Shown here piece after piece: positions 24,203-37,974 of a DNA stretch of 64,000 nt (positions are counted from its first letter, which is position 1; each line of letters begins with the position of its first letter). Below the pieces are notes generated by a model. The model ran no database searches. It worked only from the letters and a program-made list of their open reading frames with translations, and was not told where the DNA came from. Made by a program: the position numbers and the translations under genes. Origin of the DNA: Larus michahellis (taxonomy: Eukaryota > Chordata > Aves > Charadriiformes > Laridae); assembly GCF_964199755.1 (NCBI RefSeq), contig NC_133906.1:2852001-2916000 (forward strand), given 5' to 3'.

Positions 24203-27200
24203 ATGACCTACACGGCGGAGCAGCTGGACGGCGTGAGGCGGTGAGAGAGGCCGCGGGGGCGGGGGGGGCTCCGGCGGGCCGGGGGAGCCCCTGAGGGAGC
24301 AGCGGGGGCTTATGGAGCCCCTGAGGGAGCAGCAGGAGGCGCTGAGGGAGCTTCGAGGGCCTATGGAGCTCCTGAGGGGGCTGCAGGAGCGCCTGAGGGA
24401 GCAGCGGGGCCCATAGAGCTCCTGAGGGGGCAGCAGGAGCGCCTGAGGGAGCAGCGGGGCCCATGGAGCCCTTGAGGGAGCATGAAGGGCCCATGGAGCT
24501 CCTGAGGGAGCATCGAAGGCTGGTGACAGGCAGCAAGGGGGACATCAAGTCTCCGTGGCGGTGTCTGTGGGGGACAGGCCGGTGAAGCTAACCCTGTTTT
24601 GCCCTTCCAGAATAAAGAGGTGTCGGAACTACTATGAGATTCTGGGGGTGGAAAGGGACGCCGGCGAGGAGGAGCTGAAGAAAGCCTATCGCAAACTGGC
24701 CCTGAAATTTCACCCTGACAAGAACCGCGCTCCCGGGGCAACAGAGGCTTTTAAAGGTGAGGGGAAAGGGGGCTGGCCTGCTTTCCAAAGCCGTACAGCA
24801 AGAGTAAAACAGGGACAGGCTGCCTCAGGCTTACAGTTCTGCACCTTATATAAATAAAGGCATTACACAGGCCTGTATAGCTGGTCGTTTTTATAGACAG
24901 ATATGCGCATCTGCACAAAATCCCATAGCCGCTCGGCAAGATTTGCCTTTTAATCTCCAGAATACAGATTTCTGTTAGGAGGAAAGGGAAACGTATCCCA
25001 GATCTCATTCCTATGTACTGCTAAAGGTTCAGAATGATGCAAGGAAATAATACTGGCCATGCAGGAGAGTGTGGTGTTGTGTAACCAATAACTTCTGTGT
25101 CATAAATAAAATAATATATATATATAAATGCAAGCATATTAAATTTGAGTCCAGTATTCACTGTCTTTTCAGTAGCATTGCAATCTAAACCTGTATCAAC
25201 TATGTTAGCATCTAAACTCTTACATCTTTTTGCCTTTTCTGTGCTCTGTTGCAGCTGTCTGCAAGAGCACTGTAAGGCAGCGCGAGGAAAGAAAGATAGT
25301 CATTCATAGTCTATTAGACTAAGGAGGTTTTGAAGGTCTTTTCTTCATTTTTTTGTGTTATGGTTGTATTTCTCTATGAACTTGTTTACAGCCGTGTTCT
25401 GAGGAAGATCAAGGAAGAAGATGAACCAAACAAGCACTTCTGGGTGGTTTGACATAAAGTGTGAAATAGATATGCTCTACAGCTTCACAAGCATCTCTGC
25501 TGACAGAAAAACTCGGAATCTCGTTCTGCATTTTAATTAGTGTCTGCCGTTATTAACTTTGTATCAACTGTATATGGAGGTGTATTTCTATGTCAGCACT
25601 TAGTTTGATCTGATAAAATGTTGCAGTCTCACTCAATCTCTTGACTGAAATGGTCTCTCTCGCCTCAGTTTTACAAATATTTCGGCTCTTTCCATATACA
25701 TTAACACTTTTGTCTTTCTCCTGGTATCAGTGATAGCAGGAAACAGGTTCCATCACAGGTAATGACAGTGTTGTAATGCTTTTTTTACAAAGGCAGTTCT
25801 TTCGAAAGTAACTCAGTCTTTGATCAAGCACAGATTTTCTATGCCTGTTTGGGCTATTTTGCTACTCTGCTTATAAAAGTCTGAGATCTGGAAATACTGC
25901 GTGGTATATGCCTGTGTAACGCTTCTTTTAATTCACTCTCCAGCAATAAGCAATGCTTTTGCAGTTCTGAGCAACCCTGAAAAACGACTACGATACGATG
26001 AATTCGGAAGCGACCAAGAGCATGTCAGCACTGGCCAGGCCAGGCACTATAATTACTACACAGAATTTGAAGCAGACATTACACCAGAAGAAATATTCAA
26101 TGTGTTTTTTGGTGGGCACTTTCCTACAGGTCAGTATCTGTCTGCGCTGTTTTTGAAATGCAATGCACTGACACTAGACCATAAAGGAAGTTCAGCTTCT
26201 CTTGGTACTGCTCAGGGAGTTGATTATACTTCTGAAAAGAGGAAAAACTTTTTTGCTTTTACTCTTTTCTCCCTTCCTAGCTTTTTATGCCTGGAAAAGC
26301 TCCCTTAATGCATGGTTTAAACTACAGATTTTAGCAACTCTGTTCCCCAAAAAATGTTGTCAGAGCCCAGCTTTGCTGTCCAGAAATGCGCCTGGAAGAG
26401 AGAGCTGCCAGTGGGGTAATGGTTGTTGCTGCTGGGAGAAGTTCCTAACCTCCCAGCCTCTCTTGAAAATTTCTGACAGTACTTGTCAGGGGTAAGAACA
26501 TTTTAGTCTGGCAGGGGGTTAAGCTGTTTGATTCTTGGGAAGGCAACGTTTTAATACTGGCTGTAGCTAAAGAGCCTTCTTTTTGATTTTGCTTTTTTTC
26601 GCTCCTTTGTCTTAACCCATCAATGTTATGGGAGGTAAAATAAGGGGTGAATGAGAAGGTATCAGAGGCATCTTTGCTGACGATGATGTACTGTGTCCAG
26701 TTTTGGGCCCCTCACTACAGGAAAGACACTGAGATTCTGGAGCGGGTCCAGAGAAGGGCAACGGAGCTGGTGAGGGGTCTGGAGCACAAGTCTGGTGAGG
26801 AGCGGCTGAGAGAGCTGGGGGTGTTCAGCCTGGAGAAAAGGAGGCTGAGGGGAGACCTTCTCGCTCTCTACAGCTCCCTGAAAGGAGGATGTAGAGAGGT
26901 GGGGGTGAGTCTCTTCTCCCAAGTAACAAGCAATAGGATGAGAGGAAATGGCCTCAAGCTGTCCCAGGGGAGGTTTAGATTGGATATTAGGAAAAATTTC
27001 TACACCGAACGGGTTATCCAACATCGGAACAGGCTGCCTAGGGAAGTGGTTGAGGCACCATCCCTGGAGGTTTTTAAAAGATGGGTAGACGTGGTGCTGA
27101 GGGACATGGGTGAGTTGGGTTTTTTTTGCCAATGTTATGTTGGTGGTTGGACTCCATGATCTGAAAGGTCCCTTCCAACCTGGACAATTCTGTGATTCTA

Positions 27201-30200
27201 TGATACTATGATTCTACCTTACTGTGTTCCAGTGCACCGTGGCAGCAGCTCCTGGCGTTGTGGTCTCAGTGCCCCTCTAACTAGGAAAACATGGGAGTTC
27301 GTTCGGCTCACAGCAGCTTGCACGCTGTAAAGAAATTAAAACGTCTTAGCTTAGAAATTGATGCCTGCCAGGAAAGGCTGGCTGTTACTGGGTATGCAAT
27401 ATCTAGTAACAGAACAGCAGATCCCTACCTGTAGAAGCTCGGTGCATGTCTCAGTCCAGCCTTGGCTTTTGTATTTGTAGAAAAAATAGAAAGATATGCA
27501 AGATTGGTGGAATACGGGTTTGGATCAAAATAAATCTGAAAGGTATGGTGAGCTCAGGAGTCTTCCTGGCAGTATCTAGCGAATTGCTTTAGCACTCTTG
27601 TAAACTTTCTCACCTCCGAGGCATGGTATAAAGCAACATACACACCAATTACAGCCTAAATTCACAGATCCATGTAGTTACTTACGAGCTCCCTGTAACC
27701 TTATTCTCTGTGGTAGCATCTTGCAGCTCAGGGGACCTCAAATTGTTTTCAAAATGCCATCGGTAGATGTGCAAAGGGAGCCAAACTCAGCGTGGCACAC
27801 GGCGTTTGCAAGTTTTCCGTTTCTGACTTTGCAAGAAGTTGCACCTGCGTGTGCCTTTTGCCTCAGCCACCAGTGAAACGTTGCCCTCGTGGAACATGAC
27901 TGCGATGTTGCTGTGGGCGGCAGGGGTGCTTGGAGTTGGGGACAAGAAATTGAGGAGCCGGGGGAGGAATTTGAGTGCTGGGCATGGCAAATTTAACAGG
28001 TAGAGTGGCATGAAGAAGTAAATGGGAATTTTTGTCGAAGTGGCAAAGAAGAAAAAAATAAAAAGATAATTTCATAGTAATAGGCGTTGGTGGTAAACAA
28101 TAGTTTCCTCGCCAAAAAAGTGTTTGGGTCTGAATTTATGTACGTTTTCCAAATCTAAAAGTGAGTTTTAAAACATGGAAAATTGACAGTTCAGTAGTTT
28201 TCCAAGTAGGCAAAGTCTACACAATTTCTACTTAGGGAGAGAATTACTAGTAAGAGGGTGAGCAAATAGTTGATATAAAGACGATGTTTTTTAAAGTGTC
28301 TTAATGTTAAGTAGGACCTGTGTGCCTGAGCTGAAGTTTGTGCGAAGCTGCAGCATTGTGCTGGGTTTTGTTTTGTGACGCCTTGCTGTCACCAGGCTTT
28401 CTGGAAATCTGAATAAGATTAAACTCATTAGGGTAAACTTGGAGTACTCGTTCACTTAGGGTAAACTCATTTCTACAGCTGTTGTGGGCAGGTTTATGGT
28501 TTTGTTGTGTTTTTTTACTGTGCATTTTTCCTCTATGGAAATTCAGTGGAAAAATATTAAAAGTTAAAATGTTAAATCTCATAGGTCTAAAAGGAGACTC
28601 TGCACTTGTCATAGTGTTACAGTTATAATGGGTAGAGGCTACAAGTTGAACTTCCTTCTCATAAAATAAATGCACAATGGAAGCAAAGAAACTGCTGGCA
28701 GAAATTCTTTGAGAAACATAGGATTTGGGAAAACTTTTTTCTAGGCACCCCGCAAAATCCATTCTTCTCTTCCCGCACGTGCTTCTGTTTTTTCACAGCT
28801 TGGTAAAATATTGTCTGGGCAGTGTTGAATAATAGAAACAAACTTTCTTTTTCAAGAAAGAAACATCCGTTCTTCCCGCGGGCCTTGTTTGGCTCTCTGT
28901 TGGAGCTCTGACTACAAACATGTCTAGAACCTTGGAAAAATGTTTGAACAAGCAGTGAAACAGACGTTTTGACACAATACCGAAGGTCACTTCCGCCCAG
29001 GTTTCTTGTAGAATTCTTTGGGAAATTTGGAGAAAGGACAGTCCAACAATGTAAAATAACGTGGCATCTTTCACAGGGCTTAAAAATAGATTTGCATTTC
29101 TGTTGTCATGATAAGGCCACAAATTTCAATTCTCTTAATACAAAGACATTCTCAATTTCAATAGAGAGAGCACAGCGATTATTAAGATATTCATATGGCG
29201 ATAAAATCAGGGTTGAAGCTTCAAATCGAAACAACATATGCAATTCTTTCCTCATTTTAGAATTTTTTAAAATAAATCAACTACATTCAGTGTGCAAGAA
29301 AGGAAATCCTGAATTGTACTCTTTTTTTTTTAACTCATTTTTTAAGTCTTTTTCCTTATTGTAAAATCATTAAGGGAAACTATTATTAGCTTGAAGGAAG
29401 AGGAAGTAGAAATGAGCGTAGAAGACCATATTCAGTAATTATGGGAAGCCATAATTCATGGCCTGAGTCTGGTGAGGCAGATTAATTTTCCTGCGTAGCG
29501 CCTGGGGATGCAACACAAGCTATGGCCTTGCAAGTGAATGTGACAAAAACAATATTAAAATATGAGATACAACAATAAAAGTTTTGGCATGTTTCTGCAG
29601 TTTGATTTAAATTAAGAAGGACTTGGGGCATACTTTACGATTTCTCTGGTAGGCTTTTTGGAACGGCATATTATTTTGACGTTTAAATCTGAGGTGTGTT
29701 TGCACTTTGTAATCTGAGGTCTCCCAACTCTCGTTCACAACGTGCAGATAATCAACTAGAAACTCTGAGAAATACAGGTGAATACCAGCAACTGGATGAA
29801 AATGGTGACTCTCTCTTGGTTTCTCTTAACAGGAAATATCCATATGTTCTCAAATGTAGCCAGAGATGCACACTATTATCCACGGAGGCACCGACATGAA
29901 AGACCATGGACGCAGGAGCAGGAGGAGGAAGAAAACAGGCCACAGGTAGCCAGGAGGAGGCATCTCTTGGGCTTAAATATTTCACCAGGGTGCGGGGGCC
30001 ACTTATGCATCTGAAGCCAGGACAGACTTTCCCATCCTTAAATGCTTAAGTGTTTATCCTCAAGTGCTGCAGCCAAAATGGATGTTTTCAAAAGTAACTA
30101 CATTGTTTGTTATTAATCACTACATTAAAAATACATTGTATCAATAGGATTACAGGCCCTGGAGCTTCTGTCATCGAGTGTTTTGCTAGTGCTTGCTTTT

Positions 30201-33200
30201 TGCAAGCTCTGATGGTTTTGTAATCCAACAACAATTAGTCCAAATGTGGACTGATAACAGATACGGAAGTACTGGCTTGTCCTCGTGGCATATTTAAGCC
30301 TTCTGTAAATTAGCTCACAGTTTCTGCCCAGGTGCTGCACAGGCTTTTTCCAGCCTGGGGCAGGATAGGTCTGGGATAGTTTTCTACCAACTGAAACCTC
30401 TGGGTGAGACACAAGGTGTCATTTGTTACTAGCGCACATACACACGTGCCATCTGCCTTGGAAAAATCTTCCTCTGGAGGCAGTCTGTTAACCTACTGAG
30501 ATCCTTCTCCAAGGAGGATTAATTTTTCCCTGTGAATCTCTTGCAGTCAGGCTCTGGAAAACCTGATACAGCCTATAGACAGCTAAGCTGGGGCAAATGA
30601 ATCCCACCTACTGCTGCGTCAGGTATTCTTGCTGCTATCCCAGGGCAGTGAGCAAAATCTAAATAGCTGCATATTATATTTTGCTCCTGATGAGAAAAGG
30701 CATTTTAGAAGGGTGGTTTAAAAATCAGATGAAGAGCAGAAGTACAGATCTGTGTTTTCTCTGTGGCTGTCAGAACTCTGGTCTTTTGATATTTTTTACC
30801 CACTCTTTTGTTCTACTAAATTCATTCAAACAAAAAACCCAAGTGCTTGCATCCTGTCCCAAGTCACACTGCATACAGTCTCTTAACCCTTTCCTTTTCA
30901 GCCATTTTATCCAGTCTTTGAACAGAGATTGAGATTTTCAGAAGGCACGTAGCAAGCTTCAGAAGATGCACAGAAAGCTGTAGGCACAAATGGGAATTGC
31001 AGTGTCTTCCTTCAGTTTGGGTTGTCAGCTGGTGACTGACGGGTGCAGCCTTGTGAAGGAAGCTGTAGATGAAAGAAAACTCATGAAAATATAATTGAAA
31101 GAAAATGGGTTTAAAGACTTTCCTGAGATTATTGCTAATATTTTGAAGTTAAGATGTTATCCCTCTCAAAATTTGAAAGTACTTCCTCTTTTTTTCCTTT
31201 CAGTTTACATTTAATACATTGTTGATCTGGATAGATAGCCGTGTTTCTGTGAACAGATGCATCCTTTGCCATCTATATCTTTTCTTGACTGCTAATTCTT
31301 CTTGTTCGTTTCAGAATTCATATTCTGCATTTATTCAGTTGATGCCCATTTTCATAATAATAATAGTGTCGGTAGTAACTCAACTGATGGCCACAAACCC
31401 ACCCTACAGCCTATTCTACAAATCGTAAGTTATTTAAAAACACATTTTTCAGGTCCTCAGTGTTTGTGATAAGGAGGTAGACGGAAGTCGGACTTGATAG
31501 CAAAATGCATGTCAGTGTTCTTTTCTCCTCTTTCTAGAAAGTGTTATCAATTTGTAAATAAGGAAATACCAACAGTCTCCGTTGACGAGTTCTCCTAAGC
31601 GTTATCGCTGTGAAGTTAACTATGGTGAGCTTTATTGTGCTGTGTGCTGAACAAACCGAGGCGCCGAGCCAGAACGCTTCTCAACTGGTGTGAAATGTTT
31701 TCGCACAGCGCTACAGTAGCAGGAATGTGGGAGTAGCTCAGCTACACCGCCGAGCCGCCTCTCATCTGCCCAGCCCCCAGGGAGCTGTGGACGACTGCTG
31801 AGGGTCCCCGTAAAGCAATTAAGAAATGAAGCCTGCTGTTTCACAATATAGATCCAAATCTGCTCTGGAGCCTGAATTCCTCTGGAAGAATTGTCAAGCT
31901 CCACGGATCATTAAAGCCTTGAAGTGCCGTGGTTTAACGTTTGTAAAGAACCAGGACCCCGGGCTTGCAGAGGGCAACCTGAACTGGTCAGCTCTGGAAG
32001 CAGAACCTGCTGGCATCTGAGTTTACAGGACAGAAGAAAATCTACTTGCCCCTCTCGGCATCCAGTGTTGGGAGGAAGGAAGCTCTCGTGGGAAAGAGCT
32101 GACCAGTTCAGTCACCTTCACTGGCTCTTACTGGGATAGGAGTGGGAGTCAGCAGGTTTTGGAGAGCCTGCTGCATGCAGCAGTAGCAGAGTGCTCCAAA
32201 GACTTCCCTTGCTCCCTTCTAGCAGCAAAACTACTCAGCTTTAGGCCCATATACTGTCATAGTAGCCCAACAGCCTTTATCGTTTGTTACCACAAGATGT
32301 CAGTGTGTAGAGCTAGCATGAGAACAAGAGGGTGGTTGTTTTTTGGTTTGGATTTTGGGGTTTTTTTCAGGGTGTTTTTGCTATCTGTCAGTCCCATGTG
32401 AAACCTCCCACACTGCTGCCAGAGCAGCTAATCTCTCCTGCTTGTCTTCGCTATCTCCCCTTCTACTGTTGATTTGAGATAGTCAGGCCCAAACCTCATA
32501 CACAGTTATGCTGTTTCTCTAAATCATATCCTTGAAAAAACAAACAGCCTGAAAACTAAACGAAATGGTTTATCTAAAGCGAGCATACATCTCTGAGACA
32601 TAGTGAGAGAGAAAGAAGAGAGTCCAGGAAACAGAAGGCACAAACTGGATTCCATTGAGTAGCGCGTAACCTTTGTGTTTTGGCTGCCTGCCCCTTTCTC
32701 TGGGCAGTGATTTGGAAAAACGCCTGGGTGTCTTTGCTCAAATAAGGAAGTTCAGTATAAGGGTATAGTTTAATCCAGGGGCTGTGTCAGAGTGGCTAAG
32801 TCTACCTACAGGATATTCTGCGGGGTATTCCATGCCCCACTTCGCTTACTGATGATTATAAAACCCTAAAGGAAAGTATAACAAGACGCTCCCCTGCTAA
32901 TTTTTATTTCCACTAAAGGGTCCAGAAATCGGGAAAGTCCAGATCCAATTGCATTATGCCCTAAGCAATATGAGGGCTGTATGCCTTTCCTATAATTTCT
33001 ATATTTTTCATGAATTCCTATGGATTTCTGGACCTAACTTGCCAGAAGTTACCAGCAAGCAGAAGAAAGCATGTGGAGCTTCCGCTCACAGATAAACTTT
33101 GCTCTTACATTTTGGTAGTTGTCTTGACTGAGCTGTTGAGAACAAACCCAGTATTTGGAAGGAACAGTGTCAGCTCCGAGTCAGTTCTTTGTAGATCTCT

Positions 33201-36200
33201 CCAAATATTAGATGCTTTCCTATGGGTTTTGGGCGAGGGGAGGTGCGTGTGAATTCTGTTTGTAGTGCACAGCTTGCTGTGCCTGAGACTTGTAATTTCC
33301 TAATTGGATGGCTGAGGGAGCTATAGTCCTGCAGAAAGTAACTGTAAATAAGTTGTAAATATTGTCCTCTGGAAATACTAATATGAAGCAACATCTCTTG
33401 ATTTCTTTATATTTGAACTGCTAAAAAGAAATCCATTTTCTCCATGATGTTTTCACAGGTCCATAGGCCATGTTATTAGTAGAGAAACGGAGAATTTGCA
33501 GGTGCCTTACTATGTTGATAAAAACTTTGAAAAGAATTATCAAGGAGCGGAACTTCAAGAGCTAGAGAAAACGGTTGAAAAAGATTACATAGACTATATT
33601 CAGACCAGCTGCTGGAAGGAGAAACAGCAAAGTAAGTTATTTTTGTTGCAAGTGTGTGCCTACAACCCATCAGTAGTTGTATGGTGGCTACGCTTCACAA
33701 AGCACTGCCGGTTTTAGCCTCATTTTCTGATGCTTATAAGATCTCGAACCTCGCACTGGTATTTCTCACATCTGCTCTTAGCACTGTGTTTGCTATTCTT
33801 GAGGGTCTGTCAAAATTAATTTTAGGTGATTCTGAGAGACAAGCGGAAAGTAGGTTTCGCCGTTTGAGACGTTTTTTTCCACTCAGTTTTTTATGCTTGA
33901 ATAACTCTTAGCGATGATGTTTTAAACGTATAATCCACCCCATTTGTCTGGCTCTGACAGATTGTTAGGGCTAGAAAAGATCTTGAGACGTCACCTATTA
34001 CACATTTCCTTTGCTGGAGCAAAATGATTTTGCTTTGACTGGCTCCATGAGAACATCATTTAACTTCTTCAAAACTTCATCAGAAGTTTTGGCCTACTTA
34101 GGTGCTTTTGGTAACCTTGCAGTGGACTGTGTTACTGGTATCAGTTATCAAAGAGCGTACTCCTGTACTTGTTTTGTGCGCTTATTTGCATTTCCTATCT
34201 TTAGATGAGTTTGAGATCATGTTTTTCACCATAGTCAAGATTGCCTTTTAAAAACAAGAATGGAATGCAGAAAGGGAGAACACAAAAATGTGAGCATTCA
34301 AAATGATTATTCTCATGTCAATCCTAAGTCAATCAGTGGCACCTATAAAGGCGTGTATTTTAACCTCGTAATGTGTTATTTGTTAATTATTACTCTTCTA
34401 GTTCATTTTAAATAGAGCAAATCCCTGCTTCTTTTGTAACTGTACAGAATAATCTGCACAGTATCGTACAGAATCTGGACAATATAGTGTACAGAAATCA
34501 AGTTACAAGGACTAACTGAAGTGGGGATGTCGTGACTGATTTTTTTTTTTTTCAGCTAAAGAACTCATCACCTTTAAATGCGTAAACACAAACTACTGCT
34601 GTGCGTAAAGGAAACTGGAAGAAGTTGTCTCTGTGTCAATGTTTAATAGCCGGCAAGCTGCTTTCACACACTAGTAGGGCTTTCTAAATTGCTGCAGTCC
34701 TCGGCACACTACTAAAAACTGACTTTGCACTTGTTTACAGTTTCTTTACCAATTGCATCGTTATGGAAGCATACACTTTGTCTAAACAAGACTTGTTTAA
34801 TCCTGGGCTAGAGGTAACATGAGTGTTGCTGACTCCAAACTATTTACAGGTTTTTGATGGGAAGGGTTGTTTTGTTTTATTTTACGTAAAAGTTACCAAT
34901 CTTGCTTTTGAAGAGAAATGCACAGAGGTAGGCTCTGAAGTTAGAAAAGCAAAGAACCCATAATATAAGACTGTAAAAATCCCAAACAGTCCCTTAGTTT
35001 CTGCTGTGTTTGACTTGTGATCTTTGAGCATCTGTGGCTGGCGGTAGCAGCCTCTAGGTATAACGTGGCTGTTAATAACCGTAAATGTAGGCTTCGTGTG
35101 TAGGCTTGCTATAGAGAGAATTTAGTTCTTACAGAAAAATCCTTTTAATTGACCTTGTGCAACTGAAAGTCGCCATCTTGTCTCTCTCACGCAGGAGTGC
35201 CGTGCCCCAAAACGGGCAGCAGGGTTTGCAAGGCTTACAGAGAGGGTAGTCGGAGAGGGGGAGATGATCCAGCATCGAATGCCAACTAACGCCTGCAAAA
35301 CGATGCTCCTCTGCAGCTTTTTACACTTAGAGACTTCATTAGTCACACATCTGCAAATATATTTACAAGGTCCACAATTAGCAGTAGCCTGAGGAGACCA
35401 CTGTAATTAAAAAAAAACATTTTCAGAATGATTACCATCTAGGCCAGCGAGCAGGTAATGAGCACAGCTGAGACTCTGCTAACTTTAGCACAGCCACGTT
35501 TGTAAAAATAAACTGTGAATACAAGATGGAGTGCTGGGGAAGAGTTCTCTGGAGATGTCGAGACAGTTCTTGGTCAGCTCTTGCTTCATAACTTTGGTCC
35601 GTTAATTCTTGTTTAAGTGTTTAATTTAGTGTAATCAGCTTTTTTTTGTGTCAGTTGAATGCCTATTAATAGCGCATTTGTTTTGTTTACTGAGGGTGCA
35701 TTTCTCTTTAGCACCAGCACAATGGACATAGATTAGTTACATAGGAACAGGTTGATTTTTAAAGTCCTTGATTTTATGACCTGACAAGTCTTACCTGGTG
35801 TCCGACTACCTTAAGGAAAACTGTAAAAGTAACTGATTTATCAGGCAGTCACTTTCATGCTGCTGCACTAGACAGTGTTCCTCCCCTCACAGCAGAAGAG
35901 CGTCTAAAAGTTGCGTACGCTGTGGGTTTTGGTCTTCTGAAGTTTTTGATACAATTAAGTACAAAAAGCACGTGCCAGGTTTTTGCAGGGGATTGTTCAG
36001 CTGTGATAGCACAACTGTAAAGTTAAGACTGCAAAGAGCTCCGAGTTGTAGAAAATTACAGAGAGGCAACTGAAAACAGAGTAAATATGGATGTGGAGCT
36101 GGAATTCGGTGTTTTAGGACTTCCTTAAAAAGTGCAAAGGAACAACTCTGTGTACAAGATTGAAAAAGACAAGAAACAGAGGTGACAGAATGAATGCTGT

Positions 36201-37974
36201 CAGAAGTGCAAGCATTTGCGTAATTTTGCCCCATTGGAGAAGCGTAAACTACAATTCTTCACTGCACAACTCCAGGGACTCTGGACTCGGAGACAATTAC
36301 CCGAGTCTAGTTTTGCTGAAGGCGTGTCGGGGCTGTGTGCCCAGCAGTACTTGCGTGGCATTTTAGTTATAAAACATCAAAAATTGATTCCTGATCCGAA
36401 ATAAAATGTTCGTGGCTGTCAGTTTGTAAAGCTTTTCAATAAATAGGTGGAGGGTTAAAGGGCTTTAAATTTCAGTGGGACAGGGACGGAGGACGTAAGG
36501 CATGAAAGGACCTATTGAAGTTCGTTCCTCTCTGAATGATTTTGTAAAAGGAAGGACTTGTAGGGTGTATAAAAGCTCTTTGAAAAACTGTGTGTCATCA
36601 GGTAGCCTGTGCTTAGGGAATTTTTGACCTTTTCAGAAACAAATTACTGCTATTCTCTTAGGTGCATCTAATCCTCAGTCTAAATTATTCTCCAGGGAGA
36701 AAGCTATATTAAGACTTCCTTACCTAATCAGCAAAAGAAACTTCTCTGAATTACTGGGGGGAAATAACTTAAACAATGGGATTATTTCACTTTTATGTTG
36801 CTTTTGAGAAGAAGGGGACAAAATATGCAAAGTACATTCGAGATTGTATTGTTAATGGAAGGGCACAGAGGCCTTTCAGACACGTCCCTCGGCGAGCTGT
36901 TCACCTTCCTGTAATCAATACCAAAAAAATAAAATAAAATTAAAAGGATTTGTAATGCCTTCTGGGCAAACCTCTTGCCAGACAGTTTGAATTCTGAGAA
37001 GTGCAGCGTGGAAATAACCCATTAAAGTATATATTTGGACGGGTGCTCTGGGCCCTTGCGGAGTGGATGTGCCAAAAGAGCTGCGTTTTTGGGTTACGTG
37101 GGCAGGGATGTACGTCTGGTAATTCCTGCTCAGTTTAGGAGGCTGCAGGCAGCTGACACAGCCCCGGGGCAGCCAGAGGAAAAGGAGTCATGAGGCTTGT
37201 CAGCGAAATGCCACTGGTAGGTGTGGGGTAACCCCCCACTCCGAGCCAGTCTGCGCCTGGTGACCCGCCGGTGAGGATCGGTGCAGGAGGGACGAGATGC
37301 GGTTCAAATGTGAATAGCGGTGTCACCTAAAGCAGGTGCTGTGTGGCAAACCAAGTGGTCTCCTACTAGTCCCTTTTTATGCATGGTTAGTTTAACGATA
37401 TACCTATATTTTACAGCAATCGGCTACTCTTTAGATCATTAACAGAATTTTTAGTGTTACGTGACTTCTAAGCTACACTTCTATAGTTTGTGTTTTCTTT
37501 GCAGACAGTAAACTTATTTTTTGTTTTGGTTATTGTCTTACTAGTGCACTAATAGAAAGGGTTATTATAACTGAGTTTTCAAGCATTTATATATAAAATA
37601 TATATAAATATATATAAATATTTTATATATATATAAAATATATATAAAATACTGTTTTCTTAAGTAGCTAGCCTGGTTAAAGAGAATGCCCTCTCTTTAA
37701 AGAAAGTTATTAACATGCCCATTTTCACTGGAACGAGGTGAATTAAAAAAAAAAAAGCATGCCACAAGGATAACAGAGCAACGGGAAGCAGTTATTTAAA
37801 GCAGGCGGACGGCTTCATCCTAATATATGTATTTTTTTTCATCTTTCAGAGTCTGATTTGTCAAATTTGGCCAAGCTATACAGAGACGAGCGGTTAAAAC
37901 AGAAGGCGGAATCGCTGAAACTTGAGCACTGTGAGAAGCTCTCCAGTCTGATTGGAATGCACAAAGGGCGCTGA
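24203..37974 (+). CDS. DNAJC18: DNAJC18, membrane-anchored DnaJ (Hsp40) cochaperone
   Basis: J-domain cochaperone of the DNAJB12/DNAJB14 type, tail region spanning the ER membrane, expected to stimulate Hsc70 in quality control. Seven exons join in phase: 24203-24240, 24611-24756, 25944-26129, 29833-29945, 31315-31424, 33459-33631 and 37850-37974, giving 296 residues. The J domain starts at about residue 17 and its HPD is at 47-49. A Gly/Phe-containing linker includes FFGGHFPTG. One transmembrane segment (about 166-185, [14 protein letters not shown]) is followed by a DUF1977-like region with [17 protein letters not shown]. These motifs match mammalian DNAJC18 better than DNAJB12 or DNAJB14. 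The start at 24203 has a strong context (gccgccgcc before ATG) but gives a protein about 60 residues shorter than the human one (about 358). The residues after it ([17 protein letters not shown]) align inside the human chain, so an N-terminal extension is missing or lies in an unseen exon. Confidence 0.95.
24285..24540. repeat. Minisatellite in DNAJC18 intron 1
   Basis: Imperfect units of about 27-30 bases of the type cctgagggagcagcggggcc followed by atggagc, in nine or so copies, starting 45 bases after the exon 1 donor. G- and AG-rich on the transcribed strand. Confidence 0.85.
26670..27217 (+). repeat. CR1 LINE copy in DNAJC18 intron 3
   Basis: Plus orientation. ORF2 end readable with [20 protein letters not shown] and [19 protein letters not shown]; terminates in attctgtgattctatgatac. 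Older and more divergent than the copy at 39.4 kb. Confidence 0.94.
37587..37651. repeat. AT-dinucleotide/palindromic AT tract in DNAJC18 last intron
   Basis: Sixty-five bases of alternating atatata and aaatat blocks, self-complementary, about 200 bases before the last DNAJC18 exon. Likely a microsatellite able to extrude as a cruciform. Confidence 0.9.
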
